Origin: Varibaculum vaginae
GTDB lineage: Bacteria; Actinomycetota; Actinomycetes; Actinomycetales; Actinomycetaceae
Length of the DNA: 64,000 nucleotides
Direction: 5' to 3'
NCBI RefSeq assembly: GCF_900604285.1
Contig: NZ_UWNY01000003.1
Location: forward strand, 62,001 to 126,000
Part shown: positions 7,668 to 15,979 of the stretch, one piece after another
Layout: the number at the start of each line of letters is the position of its first letter
Position numbering within the stretch: the first letter of the stretch is position 1
Position numbers and translations under genes: made by a program
The notes under the pieces: model-generated
Seen by the model: the letters and a program-made list of their open reading frames with translations, nothing else
Told to the model about the DNA's origin: nothing
Databases searched by the model: none

Positions 7668-10331
7668 ATGGTCGAAAAGAAAACTCTGCTAGTAATCGAC
7701 GGGCATTCCGCGGCTTTTCGCGCGTTCTACGCTCTAGAACCCGAAAATTTCCGTACTGAAGAGGGACAATACACCAATGCGGTGTTCGGGTTCTTGCGGA
7801 TGCTAGTGAAAATGCTACAAGAGGAACGACCAGATTATTTGGCAGTGGCGTTTGATGTTTCCCGTCATTCTTTTCGCACCGATGAATACCCGGAATATAA
7901 GGCAGGACGCAAACCGACTCCACCAGAGTTTTTAGGGCAAGTTGAGCTGATTAAAGAAGCTCTGCGTCACCTGGGGGTCACTACTTTAGAACAAGAGAAT
8001 ATCGAGGCCGATGATATCTTAGCCACTCTCGCCACCCGGGGGCAGGCTGCAGGAATGCAAGTACTGGTAGCCAGTGGAGATCGCGATACTTTCCAGCTAT
8101 CTAGCGATAACGTAACGGTACTATATCCTTCGCGTTCGATCACCGATCTAAAAAGAATGACTCCCCAGGCTGTCCAAGAAAAATACGGAGTGCCTCCATG
8201 CCGCTACCCGGAGATTGCCGCCTTGGTGGGGGAAAAAGCAGATAATCTGCCTGGTGTTCCCGGGGTAGGGGAGAAAACTGCGGCTGCCTGGATAAATAAA
8301 TATGATGGTTTGGCGGGAGTAATTGCCCGTGCCGCTGATATTGGCGGCAAGCGCGGGGAAGATTTGCGTGCCCATCTAGACGATGTTAAACGTAACCGGA
8401 GACTGAATGCCCTGCTGACTGACCTGGATTTAGGGGTAGAAGTTAAGGAACTTACCTTTGGGAAAGCCGATGCTGAGCAGTTGGAGAGGCTGCTAGACAA
8501 GTTGCAAATTGGGCAAGGAACTCGCGAGGCTCTAGCTAGCATTCCTGCCTTTGAACTGGGGGCAGTGGAAAGCGTGAAACCCCTGGAAGTTAAACTTATT
8601 GCCCAAAATAAGGTTGCTAACTGGATAGAGGGTCTTTCCAACTCTGTAGGAATCATAGTCGAGGGGGTCTATACTCCTGGGGCGGGCGAAGCGGAGCAAA
8701 TTACTTTAGCCAGTGGCGATGAAGCAGCCAGTATTAATTTGATTGATGGTACCGCGGATGAAATATCGGCTTTGGAACGTCTATTAGAAAAACCTGATAA
8801 AGCCGTGTTTCACAATTGGAAGAGTGCCTGGCATGCCTTAAAAGGAGCTGGTTTCCAGCTAGGGATGCCCGCCTGGGATACCGAAATTGGGGGATATCTG
8901 ATTGATCCTTCTGCCCGCTCCTACGATATTGAACTTTTGAGTGGAAAAATGTTGGGACGTCCTCTGGCAGTGGAGGAAACCGCAGTTAGCGGACAGACTA
9001 CCCTAGATTTTTCTGGTAACTCTCACACAAAAACTGCACAGGTGGCGGTGGCACTACCGGAGATTGCCGGGGCTGAGCAGAATAAATTAGCCGCGGGTAG
9101 TGCTGAACACCTCTGGTTAGAGATGGAACGGCCGATTGCCGAGATTCTAGCTCGAATGGAAGACACCGGAATTGCGGTTTCGGATCAGGTGTTAGGGGAT
9201 TTAGGGAACGATTTAAGACGTCAAACCGAGGACGCTATGCAGGCGGCCAGGAACGAGGTAGATCGACCAGAGTTGAATCTATCTAGCCCGAAACAGCTGC
9301 AAGAAGTCTTATTTGAGCAGTTAGGGATGCCCAAGACTAAGAAAACTCGTACCGGTTTCACTACGAACGCGGATGCCTTGGAATGGCTTTTTAGTAAAAC
9401 CCACCATCCTTTCCTGCAATACTTGTTGGCGCACCGGGATTCCATAAAACTCTTACAAACTGTGGAGGGGCTACAAAAGGCGGTGCAAGCCGATGGCCGG
9501 ATTCACACCACTTTTAAACAAACTGTAACTGCCACAGGCAGGCTTTCCTCTGCCGATCCCAATCTACAAAATATTCCGGTACGTTCGGATGCTGGGCAAC
9601 GTATCCGGGAGGCTTTTGTTAGCGGATCCGGTTTTGAGAATTTGATGAGCGTGGACTATTCCCAAATTGAGATGCGGGTGATGGCGCACATGTCGGGCGA
9701 TAAAGATCTGATTGCCGCCATTAGCACCGGTGAAGATCTGCACCGCACTATGGCTGCCATGATTTTCGGGATTCCATCTGAACAGGTTGATGACCAGATG
9801 CGCTCAAAGGTTAAGGCTACTTCCTACGGTTTGGCTTACGGTTTATCGGCCTATGGATTGGCGAATCAGCTGCGTATCCCGCAACCGGAAGCCGAAAAGC
9901 TGATGGAAAGTTATTTTCAGCGTTTCGGGAAAGTACGCAGCTATTTGCGCGAAATTGTGGAGCAGGCGCGTGAGCGCGGCTACACCGAAACTATGCAGGG
10001 GAGACGGCGACGCCTACCTGATTTGAAGAGCCGAAATCACACCTTGCGACGGATGGCTGAACGCGCTGCCCTTAATGCTCCGATCCAGGGTACGGCTGCC
10101 GATTTGATGAAACAAGCAATGATTCGAGTAGATGAGCAGCTAAGAGCACACAAACTTAGTTCTCGGGTACTGTTGCAGATTCATGACGAGTTAATTTTAG
10201 AGGTTGCAGCCGGGGAAGAAACCCAGCTGCGCGCGCTAGTCGAGGATGCTATGTGTCATGCTGCAGAGTTAGCAGTTCCCCTGGTGGTCGGTATTGGGGT
10301 GGGTGAAAATTGGCGCAGTGCTGCCCACTAG
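7668..10331 (+). CDS. polA: DNA polymerase I
   Basis: Repair and Okazaki-fragment-processing polymerase, 887 aa. The N-terminal 5'-3' exonuclease/flap domain (residues ~1-290) starts LLVIDGHSAAFRAFYAL and contains EADDILATLA and a helix-hairpin-helix (GVPGVGEKTAAAWI). The middle 3'-5' exonuclease-like domain lacks the canonical first DxE motif, so proofreading is probably lost, as is common in actinobacterial Pol I. The polymerase domain has motif A (MSVDYSQIEMRV), motif B (KVKATSYGLAYGL) and motif C (LQIHDELILEV). ATG 7668 follows GGGGAGG. It sits between pdtaR and rpsA, the mycobacterial order. Confidence 0.95.
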   Translation: MVEKKTLLVIDGHSAAFRAFYALEPENFRTEEGQYTNAVFGFLRMLVKMLQEERPDYLAVAFDVSRHSFRTDEYPEYKAGRKPTPPEFLGQVELIKEALRHLGVTTLEQENIEADDILATLATRGQAAGMQVLVASGDRDTFQLSSDNVTVLYPSRSITDLKRMTPQAVQEKYGVPPCRYPEIAALVGEKADNLPGVPGVGEKTAAAWINKYDGLAGVIARAADIGGKRGEDLRAHLDDVKRNRRLNALLTDLDLGVEVKELTFGKADAEQLERLLDKLQIGQGTREALASIPAFELGAVESVKPLEVKLIAQNKVANWIEGLSNSVGIIVEGVYTPGAGEAEQITLASGDEAASINLIDGTADEISALERLLEKPDKAVFHNWKSAWHALKGAGFQLGMPAWDTEIGGYLIDPSARSYDIELLSGKMLGRPLAVEETAVSGQTTLDFSGNSHTKTAQVAVALPEIAGAEQNKLAAGSAEHLWLEMERPIAEILARMEDTGIAVSDQVLGDLGNDLRRQTEDAMQAARNEVDRPELNLSSPKQLQEVLFEQLGMPKTKKTRTGFTTNADALEWLFSKTHHPFLQYLLAHRDSIKLLQTVEGLQKAVQADGRIHTTFKQTVTATGRLSSADPNLQNIPVRSDAGQRIREAFVSGSGFENLMSVDYSQIEMRVMAHMSGDKDLIAAISTGEDLHRTMAAMIFGIPSEQVDDQMRSKVKATSYGLAYGLSAYGLANQLRIPQPEAEKLMESYFQRFGKVRSYLREIVEQARERGYTETMQGRRRRLPDLKSRNHTLRRMAERAALNAPIQGTAADLMKQAMIRVDEQLRAHKLSSRVLLQIHDELILEVAAGEETQLRALVEDAMCHAAELAVPLVVGIGVGENWRSAAH

Positions 10332-10413
10332 TGGAATACCTGTTGCGGTAAAAGTAAGAGCGTTAGGAAGGTAGCTGCTCGCCCACACGGTCTAAAAACA
10401 CTGTGTAATCGGA

Positions 10414-10419
10414 TACAAT
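10414..10419 (+). promoter_or_regulatory. Possible -10 box for rpsA
   Basis: TACAAT lies in the 224-bp gap between polA and rpsA. No good -35 element is visible at 16-19 nt spacing. The rest of this gap shows no ORF or RNA gene that I can recognise. Confidence 0.25.
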
Positions 10420-10555
10420 TTGCGTAAATCTGCGCTGCAAGGGCTTTTGAGTTGGAGCTAAAAGGGTTTTTGCTGATAGGCTCAACAAGGCTGCTTAAAA
10501 CAGTAGCCAAATTGTCCATATTGTCTATTAAGTCCGTTTTGGAGAAATTATCTCT

Positions 10556-12013
10556 ATGACCACCTCTAATGAGCAACTAGAGCAAGTTGCCGTAAATGAT
10601 ATCGGTTCACAAGAAGAACTACTTGCTGCAATCGATAAAACTATTAAGTACTTTGGCGATGGTGACATTGTCACCGGTACTGTCGTGCGGGTCGACCGCG
10701 ATGAAGTCCTTTTAGATATCGGTTACAAGACCGAGGGCGTCATCCTTTCCCGTGAACTATCCATCAAACATGATGTGAGCCCCGAAGACGTTGTCCAGGT
10801 GGGCGACGAAATTGAAGCCCTGGTATTGCAGAAAGAAGATAAAGAAGGTCGCTTACTGCTTTCCAAGAAGCGTGCTCAATACGAGCGCGCCTGGGGCGAT
10901 GTCCAAAAGGTTAAAGAAGCTGACGGCGTGGTTACCGGTAAGGTGATCGAGGTGGTCAAGGGCGGTCTAATCTTGGATATCGGTCTGCGTGGGTTCTTGC
11001 CAGCATCGCTGGTGGAGATGCGTCGCGTGCGTGACCTCGCCCCCTATATTGGGCGGGAACTGGAAGCCAAGATTATTGAACTGGATGAAAACCGCAATAA
11101 CGTGGTGCTGTCGCGTCGAGCCTGGTTGGAGCAAACTCAGGCAGAAGTACGTACCCAGTTCCTGGATACTCTGCAAAAGGGACAGATCCGTTCCGGCGTG
11201 GTTTCTTCGATTGTCAACTTCGGTGCTTTCGTAGATCTGGGCGGGGTAGACGGCCTGGTACACGTATCCGAACTGTCCTGGAAGCATATCGATCACCCCT
11301 CCGAAGTGGTGGAAGTTGGTCAGGAAGTCTCGGTAGAGGTTCTGGATGTAGATATGGATCGCGAGCGGGTTTCGCTGTCCTTGAAGGCCACCCAGGAAGA
11401 TCCTTGGCAGACCTTCGCTCGTACCCACGCCATTGGGCAGGTTGTGCCGGGCAAAGTTACCAAACTGGTTCCCTTCGGCGCCTTCATTCGGGTCGAGGAC
11501 GGTATCGAAGGCTTGGTGCATATCTCTGAACTGGCACAGCGTCACGTAGAGGTGCCGGAACAGGTCGTTAAAGTTGGCTCTGAAGTATTTGTCAAGGTTA
11601 TTGACATTGATTTGGATCGCCGCCGGATTTCCCTTTCGCTCAAGCAGGCGAATGAGGGCGTTGACCCCAACACCACCGAGTTTGATCCTTCGCTGTATGG
11701 TATGATTGCCGAATACGATGAGGAGGGCAACTACAAGTACCCCGAAGGCTTCGATCCAGAAACCAACGAATGGATGGAAGGCTACGAGGCACAGCGTGAA
11801 GCTTGGGAAGAAGAATACGCTCAGGCAGAAGCCCGTTGGAAGGCGCACAAGGAACAGGTAGCGAAGGCTCTAGAAGCCGACAATGAAGCTGCCAATACCC
11901 GTCCCGATCCCGCGGAGAATGCTAGCTACTCGACCGAGAGTGAAGATTCCGAAGGTACTTTAGCTTCTGATGAGGCTCTTGCTGCTCTTCGCGAGAAACT
12001 AACCGGCGAATAG
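10556..12013 (+). CDS. rpsA: 30S ribosomal protein S1
   Basis: Binds mRNA on the 30S subunit to help initiation. It is 485 aa with four S1 OB-fold repeats (about residues 36-105, 122-188, 208-278 and 293-365), each with the GxV..... GAFV.....EGLVH.SEL pattern. This four-repeat form is normal for actinobacteria; E. coli has six. The C-terminus is an acidic, Glu/Asp/Ala-rich low-complexity tail. ATG 10556 has GGAGA about 10 nt upstream. Codon use is strongly biased to C-ending codons relative to neighbours, as expected for a highly expressed gene. A strong terminator follows. Confidence 0.96.
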   Translation: MTTSNEQLEQVAVNDIGSQEELLAAIDKTIKYFGDGDIVTGTVVRVDRDEVLLDIGYKTEGVILSRELSIKHDVSPEDVVQVGDEIEALVLQKEDKEGRLLLSKKRAQYERAWGDVQKVKEADGVVTGKVIEVVKGGLILDIGLRGFLPASLVEMRRVRDLAPYIGRELEAKIIELDENRNNVVLSRRAWLEQTQAEVRTQFLDTLQKGQIRSGVVSSIVNFGAFVDLGGVDGLVHVSELSWKHIDHPSEVVEVGQEVSVEVLDVDMDRERVSLSLKATQEDPWQTFARTHAIGQVVPGKVTKLVPFGAFIRVEDGIEGLVHISELAQRHVEVPEQVVKVGSEVFVKVIDIDLDRRRISLSLKQANEGVDPNTTEFDPSLYGMIAEYDEEGNYKYPEGFDPETNEWMEGYEAQREAWEEEYAQAEARWKAHKEQVAKALEADNEAANTRPDPAENASYSTESEDSEGTLASDEALAALREKLTGE

Positions 12014-12057
12014 AGGCTGGTTGCAGCTCTACTTAAGAGTTGTGACGCTTAACTTTT

Positions 12058-12096
12058 AGGGCGGGCAGAAGCTATATGCTTCTGCCCGCCCTTTTT
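12058..12096 (+). terminator. Rho-independent terminator after rpsA
   Basis: A perfect 15-bp stem (AGGGCGGGCAGAAGC with its complement at 12078-12092) around the 5-nt loop TATAT, followed by TTTT. It is 45 nt after the rpsA stop. Confidence 0.93.
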
Positions 12097-12155
12097 ACTT
12101 CTCCGTTAAACTCCTGCAATTTTTCTATCTTCAAATTTTCTGATCAAACCATTGA

Positions 12156-12167
12156 TAGCGTGAAATC
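12156..12167 (+). promoter_or_regulatory. Candidate -10 box for a leaderless transcript
   Basis: TAGCGT (12156-12161) is 6 nt before ATG 12168, with no ribosome-binding site. The geometry matches other candidate leaderless genes in this window. The -35 is weak. Confidence 0.3.
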
Positions 12168-12662
12168 ATGAATAATTCGCCAGATAAGGATGTCGCGGAC
12201 AGTAAAAAGAGCTTTGTGCGCCAGAAGACGCAACGTTCAACTCCCTACGGGCCGCCAGGACGGGTACTGCCTAGGGAACAGGTGCCGACGCAAAACCGGT
12301 TGCTGCCTTCCCCGCCCCAGTTGGCGGGACAACCTGCCCTCCTACAACCTGCAGCACTGCCACCCACTGCTATATCAGGGGAGGTTTCTCCGTTATCTCC
12401 TCAGGTAAATCCGGTTTACTCCGCTAGTTACTACGCAGCTGGTGATAGCCCGACTCTCGCTAGCGAAGAATCTTTCTCGCCCCACAATATCGTGGTTATT
12501 TTATTAGTAATCGGAATTGTAATTGCGGGCTCATACTTAGGGTTTCTCCTTTTCATGCTGTTAAAAACCCATTTCATGGCGCTACCATCTTCGCTTTCCT
12601 TGCCGCTTTCAATAAACGCGTTAGGGCAGCAGGTGGTAAATGTCAGCCTAGGTTTTTGTTGA
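12168..12662 (+). CDS. Hypothetical proline-rich single-pass membrane protein
   Basis: I do not recognise the family. The 164-aa product has a basic N-terminus (to ~residue 35), a disordered Pro/Gln/Leu-rich segment (residues ~40-100, many PPxL and QPA units) and one strong transmembrane helix (residues ~107-132, NIVVILLVIGIVIAGSYLGFLL), followed by about 30 residues that would be extracytoplasmic. The layout, a cytoplasmic proline-rich stalk with a tail helix, is seen in actinobacterial envelope proteins. It lies 20 bp upstream of a second membrane-anchored protein and is probably cotranscribed with it. Base composition is more AT-rich than in the flanking housekeeping genes. Confidence 0.65.
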   Translation: MNNSPDKDVADSKKSFVRQKTQRSTPYGPPGRVLPREQVPTQNRLLPSPPQLAGQPALLQPAALPPTAISGEVSPLSPQVNPVYSASYYAAGDSPTLASEESFSPHNIVVILLVIGIVIAGSYLGFLLFMLLKTHFMALPSSLSLPLSINALGQQVVNVSLGFC

Positions 12663-12682
12663 ATAGGTTTGATGGGAGGTAA

Positions 12683-14245
12683 ATGGTGATGAAAACCAGC
12701 CAAGTTTCTGCAGTAGCCACTGCCAGGGGACGTATGTTGATGCGTTTGCTAGCGGTGTTGCTAACCCTTGTGTTGATAGATTTAGCGTTAACGGTCTACG
12801 TCTTTGTACTTTCTGGAGAGAACAGTAATCCGCGAGTGGCGATGAATAAGAGGAAAGAGCCCGCGGTTTCTACTGTGGTTAAGGTGCCTGAGCAGTTAAA
12901 AGAGGATTCTTTCACCCCTTATATAGCTAATGAATCTAGTCCGGCAGTGATAGCTAAGGGAAACGTGGATATCTGGCTAATTTTCATCACTAGTGAAGGT
13001 GCTCGGGCTCAAGCGTTATCTTTAGATGGCAAAGTTAAAGGGGAACCGCTAACCTTACCTGCCTGTGATAACGGTCTGGCGCAACCCTATGAGGTATTCG
13101 GCGGGCAGATAGTTTGTAAGGGTGCATTAGGAGAGAAGGACTATTCCTCGGTCTCTGCCGCTAAAAGCGGGAAATGCGCGGGCGAGATAATCTACCGCGA
13201 CAGTCAAGTTACGGTCTGTGCGTCCCCTAGTGCCAAGCAGAGTAGAACCGTTAGTTACCTGCAGAAAGGCAAGACTATCTGGCAAACTAGTCTACCGGGG
13301 AAACCATCCTTGGCCGCCAATAGTAAATTCATTTGGGCCACCCGTACTACCGACAGCAAGGGGAAGATTAGTTATCAAAGGTTTGATATTCCCGGGGTGC
13401 CGGATCTGGGGACTCAAAAGCCTGCTGGTTGGGATGCTATCAAAAAAGTAGATTTCCAGAATATTGATATTGCTTCTGCTGAGGGCGAGTCACGCAAGCT
13501 TACGGATGGCAGGTTTAAGGCATCTTTAGATCCGAGTCGGGATGTAGGCCTAGCCGTCGGCGTTAGGCAAAACGATAAGGTTTATGCCGATATTAATGGT
13601 GACGGTTACTTAGATTTTGCCCAGGTTCTTTACTATCAAGATGTTAGTGGGCAAGTTCCCGAGGGCGATCAGGGTGAATACACCTATCAAGGAACAGTCC
13701 AACAGGTACTGGTGTGGATTTGGGATCCACAGAGCAATAAACCTCAGCTAATGGATTCCAAACTGTTATCGCCCAAAGCTAGTCCCCTCTGTGGGAGCGG
13801 TTCTATAGCTCAGGTTTTATTTGCCGCAGATCTTTCTGTAGCTCAAGGATACGGACTTAGTGTCAAGTATTTGTACAGTGACACTAGCTGGGATGATGTG
13901 GTAGTTGCTGGTGCTAGTCATGATCTTTTAACTCAAGCCACCGAAACCGAGCAGGCGCAATATAGGGTAATCGGAAATAATCTAGTGAGATTTAACGACG
14001 GTACCTATTCGGCGGTAATGCCCGCGGAAGCCTGTATAAATCCTACTGATTCCGATTCGAAACTAGAAAATGTTCCCGATCTGCTTCCCTTGCGTGATGT
14101 AGATTCTTCACTTTCTTTTTCCCCCAGAGATGTAAAATATCAGGGGTATTACTGGTTTCCCACCTGGAAGGATCCTCAGGGAAACATTCTTTGGTATGGA
14201 ATTAATTTCGAAACGAATGAAAATGTACTCGGCTGGGGAAAATAG
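12683..14245 (+). CDS. Hypothetical membrane-anchored extracytoplasmic protein
   Basis: 520 aa with no family recognised. A signal-anchor helix (residues ~17-43, LLAVLLTLVLIDLALTVYVF) follows a short basic tail, leaving about 475 residues outside the membrane. The ectodomain has repeated beta-strand-like stretches, several Cys (possible disulfides), and an acidic loop DINGDGYLDF near residues 303-312 that resembles a Ca2+-binding DxNxDG loop of the EF-hand/FG-GAP type. ATG 12683 has GGGAGG 4-5 nt upstream. It pairs with the preceding proline-rich membrane protein. Codons are noticeably more A/T-ending than in polA or rpsA, and the pair may be lineage-specific. Confidence 0.7.
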   Translation: MVMKTSQVSAVATARGRMLMRLLAVLLTLVLIDLALTVYVFVLSGENSNPRVAMNKRKEPAVSTVVKVPEQLKEDSFTPYIANESSPAVIAKGNVDIWLIFITSEGARAQALSLDGKVKGEPLTLPACDNGLAQPYEVFGGQIVCKGALGEKDYSSVSAAKSGKCAGEIIYRDSQVTVCASPSAKQSRTVSYLQKGKTIWQTSLPGKPSLAANSKFIWATRTTDSKGKISYQRFDIPGVPDLGTQKPAGWDAIKKVDFQNIDIASAEGESRKLTDGRFKASLDPSRDVGLAVGVRQNDKVYADINGDGYLDFAQVLYYQDVSGQVPEGDQGEYTYQGTVQQVLVWIWDPQSNKPQLMDSKLLSPKASPLCGSGSIAQVLFAADLSVAQGYGLSVKYLYSDTSWDDVVVAGASHDLLTQATETEQAQYRVIGNNLVRFNDGTYSAVMPAEACINPTDSDSKLENVPDLLPLRDVDSSLSFSPRDVKYQGYYWFPTWKDPQGNILWYGINFETNENVLGWGK

Positions 14246-14316
14246 ATAAAGTCACTTCCCCAAGAGAAAATGCGCCATTCTGTATACGCGAATCACTCCC
14301 GCAGAAGTAAATGTAC

Positions 14317-14352
14317 TTGGGTGGAAGGGGAATCGCTCGGTAGGCTGGCATC
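14317..14352 (+). promoter_or_regulatory. Candidate promoter of a leaderless coaE transcript
   Basis: TTGGGT (14317-14322), an 18-nt spacer, TAGGCT (14341-14346), then 6 nt to GTG 14353. There is no ribosome-binding site before the GTG. Confidence 0.5.
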
Positions 14353-15015
14353 GTGAGTGAACTATTGATTTACCATAACCCGGATCGAGGAGCGCGCTGG
14401 ACGGCGGCTTCGCCGGCGAACGCCCTCTCGGTGGCGGTAACCGGCGGTATCGGTTCGGGTAAATCTACCACTGTACATACCTTAAAGGCGCTAGGAGCCA
14501 AAACTTGTAGTGCCGATGAATTAGCAGGACAGGCTTTAGTGGATTTAGCTCCCGATATCGCCCGTGCTTTTGAGCATCCAGAATGGGAAACTGGCGTTGA
14601 TCGCGCAGCTTTAGCAGCGATTGTGTTTAATAATCCCGATGCCCGTCGCCTCCTTGAATCCATAACCCACCCTTATATCTCGTTTCTATCCGATCGTTTC
14701 TTCGCATCCCTAACCCCTGGTGATATCGGCATTTACGACATTCCGCTATTGGTCGAGAATCCGAATGCCCGTGCTTTTGATGTGATCGTGGCGGTAACTG
14801 CTCCTATTAAGCAACGTTATCTACGCTTACAGCAACGTTCCGGCTTGGAACCGGAGCAAGTAGATGCCCGAATAGCAGCCCAAGCCAGTGAGGAACAGCG
14901 CCGCGCGATTGCCAACTATGAACTGGTCAATGACACTACGCGGGAAGATTTGCGGCGGACTATCGCCTCGGAGCTATGGCCACAGCTACGACGCCTAGCC
15001 GATGGCAACAGCTAA
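14353..15015 (+). CDS. coaE: Dephospho-CoA kinase
   Basis: Last step of coenzyme A synthesis: ATP-dependent phosphorylation of the 3'-OH of dephospho-CoA. The P-loop GGIGSGKST is near residues 31-39, with the SADELAGQAL substrate motif, IYDIPLLVE (Walker B-like) and RxxxQ-type LRLQQRSG. The 220 aa include about 25 N-terminal residues before the first strand that most CoaE lack. It sits downstream of rpsA, as in mycobacteria, separated here by the two membrane-protein genes. Start GTG 14353 is supported by a -10 box 6 nt upstream and looks leaderless. Confidence 0.92.
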   Translation: MSELLIYHNPDRGARWTAASPANALSVAVTGGIGSGKSTTVHTLKALGAKTCSADELAGQALVDLAPDIARAFEHPEWETGVDRAALAAIVFNNPDARRLLESITHPYISFLSDRFFASLTPGDIGIYDIPLLVENPNARAFDVIVAVTAPIKQRYLRLQQRSGLEPEQVDARIAAQASEEQRRAIANYELVNDTTREDLRRTIASELWPQLRRLADGNS

Positions 15016-15067
15016 TAGAATCGGTTCGTGAAAGTAAGCGAGCCTTCTGTTCCATTTACTTAAGCGG

Positions 15068-15164
15068 GGGCAGAGGTTTTTCCTCCTGCCCAAAAACTCG
15101 AAAAAGCCACCGGCATTTTTCGAGTTTTACGCCCGCCTAGCTGACTCGGATAAAACCTCTGCCC
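15068..15164. repeat. Nested inverted repeat between coaE and yhhQ
   Basis: Two palindromes, one inside the other. The outer arms are GGGCAGAGGTTTT (15068-15080) and AAAACCTCTGCCC (15152-15164), 13 bp perfect. The inner arms are AAAACTCGAAAAA (15093-15105) and TTTTTCGAGTTTT (15116-15128), 13 bp perfect, and a GCC/GGC pair extends the inner stem towards a tiny loop. It may terminate coaE, with the T-run inside the inner stem, or be a miniature mobile or cruciform element. Confidence 0.8.
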
Positions 15165-15226
15165 GCGCCGAAAAAGTAACGGATCATACCCTGGGGTTAA
15201 CTGGACGAGCACCCCGGGGAGGCTGC

Positions 15227-15238
15227 TAGATTAGGCGG
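15227..15238 (+). promoter_or_regulatory. Candidate -10 box for a leaderless yhhQ transcript
   Basis: TAGATT (15227-15232) is 6 nt before GTG 15239. A weak -35 (TGGACG at 15202-15207) lies 19 nt upstream, within the loop of a GC-rich hairpin at 15189-15219 that may modulate promoter access. Confidence 0.4.
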
Positions 15239-15979
15239 GTGACAACTTTAGAAAAATCTGAAAAATATGTTCCCTCTTCGGCTCCCGTCCTCGACCGAGA
15301 AAACCCTTCGCTAGCCCGCGGTGCTGCAATCTTTGCCCGCTCCCCACGTGGACTTTTCGATATTTGTGTGATTTTCTTTGTAGCGTTCCTGCTAATCGCT
15401 AATATTTGCGCCACTAAAGCGATTCAGTTGGGGCCAGTAGTGTTCGACGGGGGAGCCATCACTTTTCCTCTCACCTACGTCCTCGGGGATGTAATCAGCG
15501 AAGTTTGGGGGCTTAGGGCGGCTAAACGCGCTATCTTGATGGGGTTTGTGATTTCTGTAATGGCCTCCCTGACGTTTTGGGTAGTGGGCATGCTCCCTCC
15601 CGAAGCCTCCTATGAAAATAACGAAGCATTCCAAAGCGTCCTTGGCTTTGTGCCCCGCATCGTGATCGCTTCCATGGCCGGATATGTGTTTGGTAACTGG
15701 CTGAATGCCTATGTACTGGTGAAAATCAAAGAACGGTGGGGTGAGAACAATATGTGGGTGCGCCTTGTTACCTCCACCCTGGCGGGCGAACTGGTCGATT
15801 CCATCGTTTTTTGCACGATTGCGTTTGGGGGAATCATGAGTTTCTCTCAGCTGCTCATTTATATTTTCTTGGGCGGATACCTGTATAAATGCGCGGTAGA
15901 AATCCTTTGTTTGCCTTTTACTTACCTGGTGATTTCCAGGGTAAAAAAGCATGAAAGGTATGGCCTTGACCTTCACTAA
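15239..15979 (+). CDS. yhhQ: Queuosine precursor transporter (YhhQ/VUT family)
   Basis: Integral membrane carrier for queuine or preQ0/preQ1. 246 aa with about six hydrophobic helices after a polar ~40-residue N-terminus. Family signatures include the early LIANICATKAIQLGPVVFDGGAITFPLTYVLGDVISEVWG region (residues ~58-97) and the ..GELVDSIVFCTIAF.. helix. It overlaps the downstream tgt by 29 bp, so uptake and use are coupled. No de novo queuosine genes (queC/D/E/F) are visible in the window. Start GTG 15239 follows a leaderless-type -10. Confidence 0.9.
   Translation: MTTLEKSEKYVPSSAPVLDRENPSLARGAAIFARSPRGLFDICVIFFVAFLLIANICATKAIQLGPVVFDGGAITFPLTYVLGDVISEVWGLRAAKRAILMGFVISVMASLTFWVVGMLPPEASYENNEAFQSVLGFVPRIVIASMAGYVFGNWLNAYVLVKIKERWGENNMWVRLVTSTLAGELVDSIVFCTIAFGGIMSFSQLLIYIFLGGYLYKCAVEILCLPFTYLVISRVKKHERYGLDLH

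Noticed and set aside
10967-11848. A 293-aa open frame antisense to rpsA
   Set aside because: It arises from the strong codon bias and repeated S1 domains of rpsA; no ribosome-binding site and no family resemblance.
15189-15219. A GC-rich hairpin (CCCTGGGGT/ACCCCGGGG) before yhhQ, considered as a preQ1 riboswitch
   Set aside because: It does not match preQ1 class consensus, and the -10 box at 15227-15232 places it in promoter DNA, not in the RNA.
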